Assembly (NCBI RefSeq): GCF_000192575.1
Contig: NZ_GL876932.1
Span: forward strand, 60,350 to 124,349
Reading direction: 5' to 3'
Source of the DNA: Novosphingobium nitrogenifigens DSM 19370
Lineage (GTDB): Bacteria > Pseudomonadota > Alphaproteobacteria > Sphingomonadales > Sphingomonadaceae
Length of the DNA stretch: 64,000 bases
Part shown: positions 60,910 to 64,000 of the stretch, piece after piece
Numbering within the stretch: position 1 is the first letter of the stretch
Layout of the letters: each line of letters starts with the position of its first letter
The notes under the pieces: model-generated
What the model was told of the DNA's origin: nothing
Databases searched by the model: none
The model's input: the letters and a program-made list of their open reading frames with translations, nothing else
Program-made: the position numbers and the translations under genes

Positions 60910-63234
60910 TCAGAACTGGCGCGCCAGCGTGACGACGAACGCCCGCCCGCTGCCGATGTAATACGTCGGCGAAGTGCCCGCGATCACGGTCCCGCCCCGG
61001 CCCACGGTGTCGAGCGCATTGGTCACGATCTGCTGCACGCCCGACAGGACGTGGGGATTGGTGACATTGACGACATTGAGCCGCAGATCGGTGCGGTTCT
61101 TGTCGATCAGACCCGCCAGATGCACCCCCACAGACAGGTCGAGCGTGGCATAGCCGGGAATGCTCTCGTCATTCATGAACGAGGAATACTGGCGATCGAC
61201 CCATTTGAGCGCGAAACTGCCGAAAACCCGCTTGTCGTCGTACGTTCCGCCCAGACCGAATTGCCAGTCGGGGGCCGAAACCGCGTGCTTGCCCGCCGTG
61301 GGCAAAAGATCGCCGCCGACCGGCAGGTCGTCGCCCAGCCGCGCGTGGAGATATTCGCCCGAGGCATAAAAGCTCACCCCTTCGAACGGGCGCCAGTCGA
61401 TTTCCGCGTCGACGCCATAGGACGTCTGGTGCCCGGCATTGAGCGTGGTGTTGATGAGCGCCCCATCGACATCGACGATGGTCGCCAGTTGGCGATTGCG
61501 GAAATTGTAATGGAACGCCGTGACCGCGCCCGACAGGCTGGGCCCGGCATAGCGATAGCCGATTTCCTCGGCGATCGAATATTCGTTCTTGAGCGCGGTG
61601 GTGCCCTGTTGCGACAGTTCGCCGCCGTAATAGGTGTTGTAGAGCGTGTATTCGTCCGGCGCGCGGAAATGGGTGGTCACATTGGCAAAAATCTGATGCC
61701 GCTCGTTGAAGCGGTATTGCAGCGACAGGCGCGGCAGGGCGGCAAAGCTGGCGAAATGAACCCCGCTTTGCGGTCCGGGCAGATAGTTGATGCCGTTGTG
61801 CAGCACGCTTACGCCCTTGAACCCGGCCTCCAGCGTAAAGCGCGAGGACAACGCGACCCGGTCGGCCAGGAAGAAGCCCTTGACCACCGTGGTCGTGCGT
61901 TCGTCGAGTTCGGCCAGAAGGCGCCCGTCAGCAGTGCGGATCGCCTGTCCGGCGTGGCCCCAGACATCCACCGGATTGCCCGCGCCGTCGATGGGCGTGA
62001 AGCTTTCGACGTCATGGTCGGTGCCATAATCGATCCACCCGCCAAGGGTCAGGGCGTGGAGCCCCGCGCGATAGGTGAGCTTGGCGACGTCGCCGACGCG
62101 GAACTGTTGCCCGGTGAAATTGCCGAGCACGGTCGCGGTCCCGTCCACCGCGCCGGGCAAGGCGACCGGCTGGGTCAGCACTTCGGTCCCGAGCGTGTTC
62201 CCATCGGTCGTCAATTGCGTGCCATAGGGCGAATTGCCGTAGCCGAATTGCAGATAGGCGGTGGTGTCGAACGTCAACCGGTCGGACAGGACCAGATGGA
62301 CGGGCGCGGACACATATTCGTTGCGAAACGGGCTGCGATAGAGCCGCCAGTAATTGGTATTCCCGGCGGTATAAGTCGCGTCGTAGTTATAGCTGCGCCC
62401 ATAGGTCTGCCAATCGGCGAGCGAGGGAGCGGGATAAGTCGATGTCTTCGCCTCGTTCCACGAAAAGGCGATGCTGGCGTGGTTGCCCGCTCCCCATTCC
62501 TTCTCGATCTTGGCATCGACATGCTGGCGATGGTCGTACCCGGCCCCGCGCCAGTTGTCCGCGCGATTGTTGGAATAAGAGACAAAGGCGCGCAGGCCCG
62601 TCGATCCGATTTCTCCGGTATCGACCCGCACGAACGCGCGCCGTTCGTTGTACGAGCCCAATGACCCATCGACGAGCACGCCGAACCGCTGGTGCGGATC
62701 GTCGAGATGCAAGGACAGGAGCCCGCCAGCCCCGTTGACCACCGGGGAATCGATATCCACCGACCCTTGCGAGAGATCCACCCGGCTGATGTTTTCAGCG
62801 TCGGCGAACTGCGCGGGATAGGCATAGTAATAGCCGATGTCGTTCTGCGGCGCGCCTTCCATCAGGACGCCGATCTCGTCCTGCCCCAACCCGCGCAAGG
62901 TCAGGCTGGAGGTCGAGGACAAGCCATAGGGATCGGTCGAGGACACATTCGCGCCGGGCAGCAGATTGACCAGCTGAAACGCATTGAGCGTCGGCGCCTG
63001 CTTCTCGATGAACGCTGTCCCGATCGCACTTACCGCCTTGGGTACGGTCTGCGGCGGCAACAATCCTTCGGGATCGACATGGCCCCTGACCTCGATGGTC
63101 GTGCCATCGCCCGCCGCCGCCCCATCGTCCTCGGCCGCCCGCACGCCGCTTGCCCCACCCAGACAAGCCAGACACGCCACGCCCCAGCGCCACCGACGAA
63201 GAAAAGCGCGCGACGACAGCGAACCTTGCACCAT
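60910..63234 (-). CDS. TonB-dependent receptor of the PnuC operon
   Basis: A 774-residue outer-membrane receptor. ATG 63234 gives a signal peptide (RRWRWGVACLACLGGASGVR); an upstream TTG at 63309 is less likely. Plug phrases: PKAVSAIGTAFIEKQAPTLN, AFQLVNLLPGANVSSTDPYG, LTLRGLGQDEIGVLMEGAP; the barrel ends VVTLARQF. First gene of the run with the APH-type kinase and PnuC, so its ligand is probably a vitamin or nucleoside. No TPP or cobalamin riboswitch was recognised upstream. Confidence 0.92.
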   Translation of the reverse strand: MVQGSLSSRAFLRRWRWGVACLACLGGASGVRAAEDDGAAAGDGTTIEVRGHVDPEGLLPPQTVPKAVSAIGTAFIEKQAPTLNAFQLVNLLPGANVSSTDPYGLSSTSSLTLRGLGQDEIGVLMEGAPQNDIGYYYAYPAQFADAENISRVDLSQGSVDIDSPVVNGAGGLLSLHLDDPHQRFGVLVDGSLGSYNERRAFVRVDTGEIGSTGLRAFVSYSNNRADNWRGAGYDHRQHVDAKIEKEWGAGNHASIAFSWNEAKTSTYPAPSLADWQTYGRSYNYDATYTAGNTNYWRLYRSPFRNEYVSAPVHLVLSDRLTFDTTAYLQFGYGNSPYGTQLTTDGNTLGTEVLTQPVALPGAVDGTATVLGNFTGQQFRVGDVAKLTYRAGLHALTLGGWIDYGTDHDVESFTPIDGAGNPVDVWGHAGQAIRTADGRLLAELDERTTTVVKGFFLADRVALSSRFTLEAGFKGVSVLHNGINYLPGPQSGVHFASFAALPRLSLQYRFNERHQIFANVTTHFRAPDEYTLYNTYYGGELSQQGTTALKNEYSIAEEIGYRYAGPSLSGAVTAFHYNFRNRQLATIVDVDGALINTTLNAGHQTSYGVDAEIDWRPFEGVSFYASGEYLHARLGDDLPVGGDLLPTAGKHAVSAPDWQFGLGGTYDDKRVFGSFALKWVDRQYSSFMNDESIPGYATLDLSVGVHLAGLIDKNRTDLRLNVVNVTNPHVLSGVQQIVTNALDTVGRGGTVIAGTSPTYYIGSGRAFVVTLARQF

Positions 63235-63426
63235 AAAGAACCCGGCAATTCCCAAACTGACCCGACGCAAGGAAACCTCCCGCGCCCAAACCCCCGCGCT
63301 AGGCCCCAATCCCGCCGCCGTCCACGATCAAATTACCCCGCAAGTTCGGCATTGGAGCCGACTGACACCAGCCGCAGGTACGGCAAGCCGGGCGTGGGAC
63401 TGCCCTGCTCAGTGAAGTGGGGCTTA

Positions 63427-63440
63427 CCTTACGCGTAAGG
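63427..63440. promoter_or_regulatory. Perfect palindrome CCTTACGCGTAAGG over the hxsC stop
   Basis: A 14-bp perfect palindrome covers the last codons and stop of the HxsC-like gene, upstream of the TBDR operon. It may be an operator for the TBDR-kinase-PnuC promoter or part of a termination structure. Confidence 0.4.
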
Positions 63441-64000
63441 GGCCAATGATCGGGAAATGGGCGTGATACCCCGGCTTCTTGCGTAAGTTACGGTCGCGAA
63501 AAAGCCGGCACAGTCGCTCCTGACTTCGCAGGTCTCGCATTCCGGAAGGTAGGTTTGCTTCCAATCGCTGATCGAACGGCGGGCGAAAGGTCGAACTTCA
63601 GGCGACAGTACACAAAGTTGACTGTTGTAGATCGAGGTCCGCAGGCCTGCGTCGGACAGGATGCGGACGGCTTCCCGAAGCTGGTCCGCGTAGTCCAGCG
63701 GATCCGCCCAGATACTATCCATGTTTGCCCGCGCAAAACCAGTCGGCTCAAGACCCATCAAGGCCACATGGTCCACGAACAGGAGATTGCGTGCAATGAA
63801 GTGCGCCAATTCAGGCAAGCGCCGAACCGTTTGAGCCTGAAGCACGACACGGATCTCAACGCGCACCCGGCTGGCCTTGAGCGCCAGAATGCCGTGGATC
63901 GTTTCGTCAAAGGCGCCGTCGGCCTGGACCGCATGGTCATGTACGTGCGCAAGGTCTGCGTAAACGGGAATGCTCATCATGAGATCGTGATGGTGACCTG
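63429..64000 (-). CDS. hxsC: HxsC-like radical SAM maturase (His-Xaa-Ser system), C-terminal part
   Basis: The frame is open to the right edge, so the N-terminus with the radical-SAM CxxxCxxC motif is outside. The visible about 190 residues include DLMMSIPVYADLAHVHDHAV, GAFDETIHGILALK, RNLLFVDHVALMGLEPTGFA and a SPASM-like cysteine cluster CETCEVRSDCAGFF followed by RSRGITP. This matches the C-terminal half of HxsC, one of two radical-SAM maturases of the His-Xaa-Ser peptide-modification system. Partner genes hxsB, hxsD and the repeat precursor hxsA would lie beyond 64 kb. Confidence 0.7.
   Translation of the reverse strand, partial: GHHHDLMMSIPVYADLAHVHDHAVQADGAFDETIHGILALKASRVRVEIRVVLQAQTVRRLPELAHFIARNLLFVDHVALMGLEPTGFARANMDSIWADPLDYADQLREAVRILSDAGLRTSIYNSQLCVLSPEVRPFARRSISDWKQTYLPECETCEVRSDCAGFFATVTYARSRGITPISRSLAPYA

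Noticed and set aside
63235..63428. Possible TPP or cobalamin riboswitch upstream of the PnuC operon
   Set aside because: I could not find the conserved TPP (CTGAGA / GAACCTGATC-like) or cobalamin-box elements on the minus strand.

Overview
The window is about 64 kb of GC-rich chromosomal DNA from a Gram-negative bacterium, most likely an alphaproteobacterium of the Sphingomonadales (Novosphingobium/Sphingomonas-like). The reasons are four complete TonB-dependent receptors (TBDRs) each beside a catabolic or transport gene, a TonB-domain protein coupled to a DUF3857 transglutaminase protein, a DctA/DctB/DctD set, aromatic meta-cleavage-type hydrolases, and a REP-like element of a kind familiar from alphaproteobacteria. 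No rRNA, tRNA, CRISPR array or replication origin was seen. The taxonomic call is inference from gene content only.

Layout. 1-3.8 kb: the end of a membrane glycosyltransferase-like protein and two cyclic-di-GMP enzymes (PAS-GGDEF and GAF-GGDEF-EAL), convergent across a hairpin repeat. 4-10.2 kb: C4-dicarboxylate uptake, with an outer-membrane AlgE-type porin and DctA on the minus strand and the divergent DctB/DctD two-component system; DctD lacks the sigma-54 contact loop. 10.3-15.5 kb: XRE-cupin regulator, TBDR, VanX-type D,D-dipeptidase and POT peptide permease, a plausible dipeptide salvage unit. 15.4-22.8 kb (minus): TBDR, hydantoinase/oxoprolinase HyuA and HyuB and an NCS1 permease, a predicted outer-membrane-to-cytosol heterocycle pathway with a divergent winged-helix regulator and a perfect palindrome between them. 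23.9-27.9 kb: meta-cleavage-type hydrolase, dGTPase, MFS permease, SemiSWEET.

28.2-31.2 kb is an accessory island with codon and base use unlike its flanks: a PLD-family nuclease-like protein with a possible helix-hairpin-helix tail, a translationally coupled DUF4238/YiiX-like pair, four perfect 18-bp tandem repeats, and decayed coding sequence. 31-44 kb holds methyltransferase-like genes, TetR, a third TBDR behind a perfect FNR-type box, lipocalin, a CHASE3-type diguanylate cyclase, a YdeP-like molybdoenzyme, an internally deleted S10 peptidase remnant, and a divergent LysR/MFS pair.

44-56 kb: the TonB-like/DUF3857 pair; an IS3-type remnant that cuts an etfA-like gene and supplies the start codon of a truncated hydrolase; a TRIC-type channel; a copper module (CopZ-like chaperone, CopA, CueR-like regulator with a MerR-type promoter); a divergent LysR/quinone oxidoreductase pair with a clear operator; a DnaQ-BRCT exonuclease; and a frameshifted DUF2867 remnant. 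56-64 kb: an AT-rich orphan gene, an EEP phosphatase divergent from cardiolipin synthase, a TBDR-kinase-PnuC vitamin-uptake operon, and at the right edge the C-terminal part of a radical-SAM HxsC-like maturase, whose system lies mostly outside the window.
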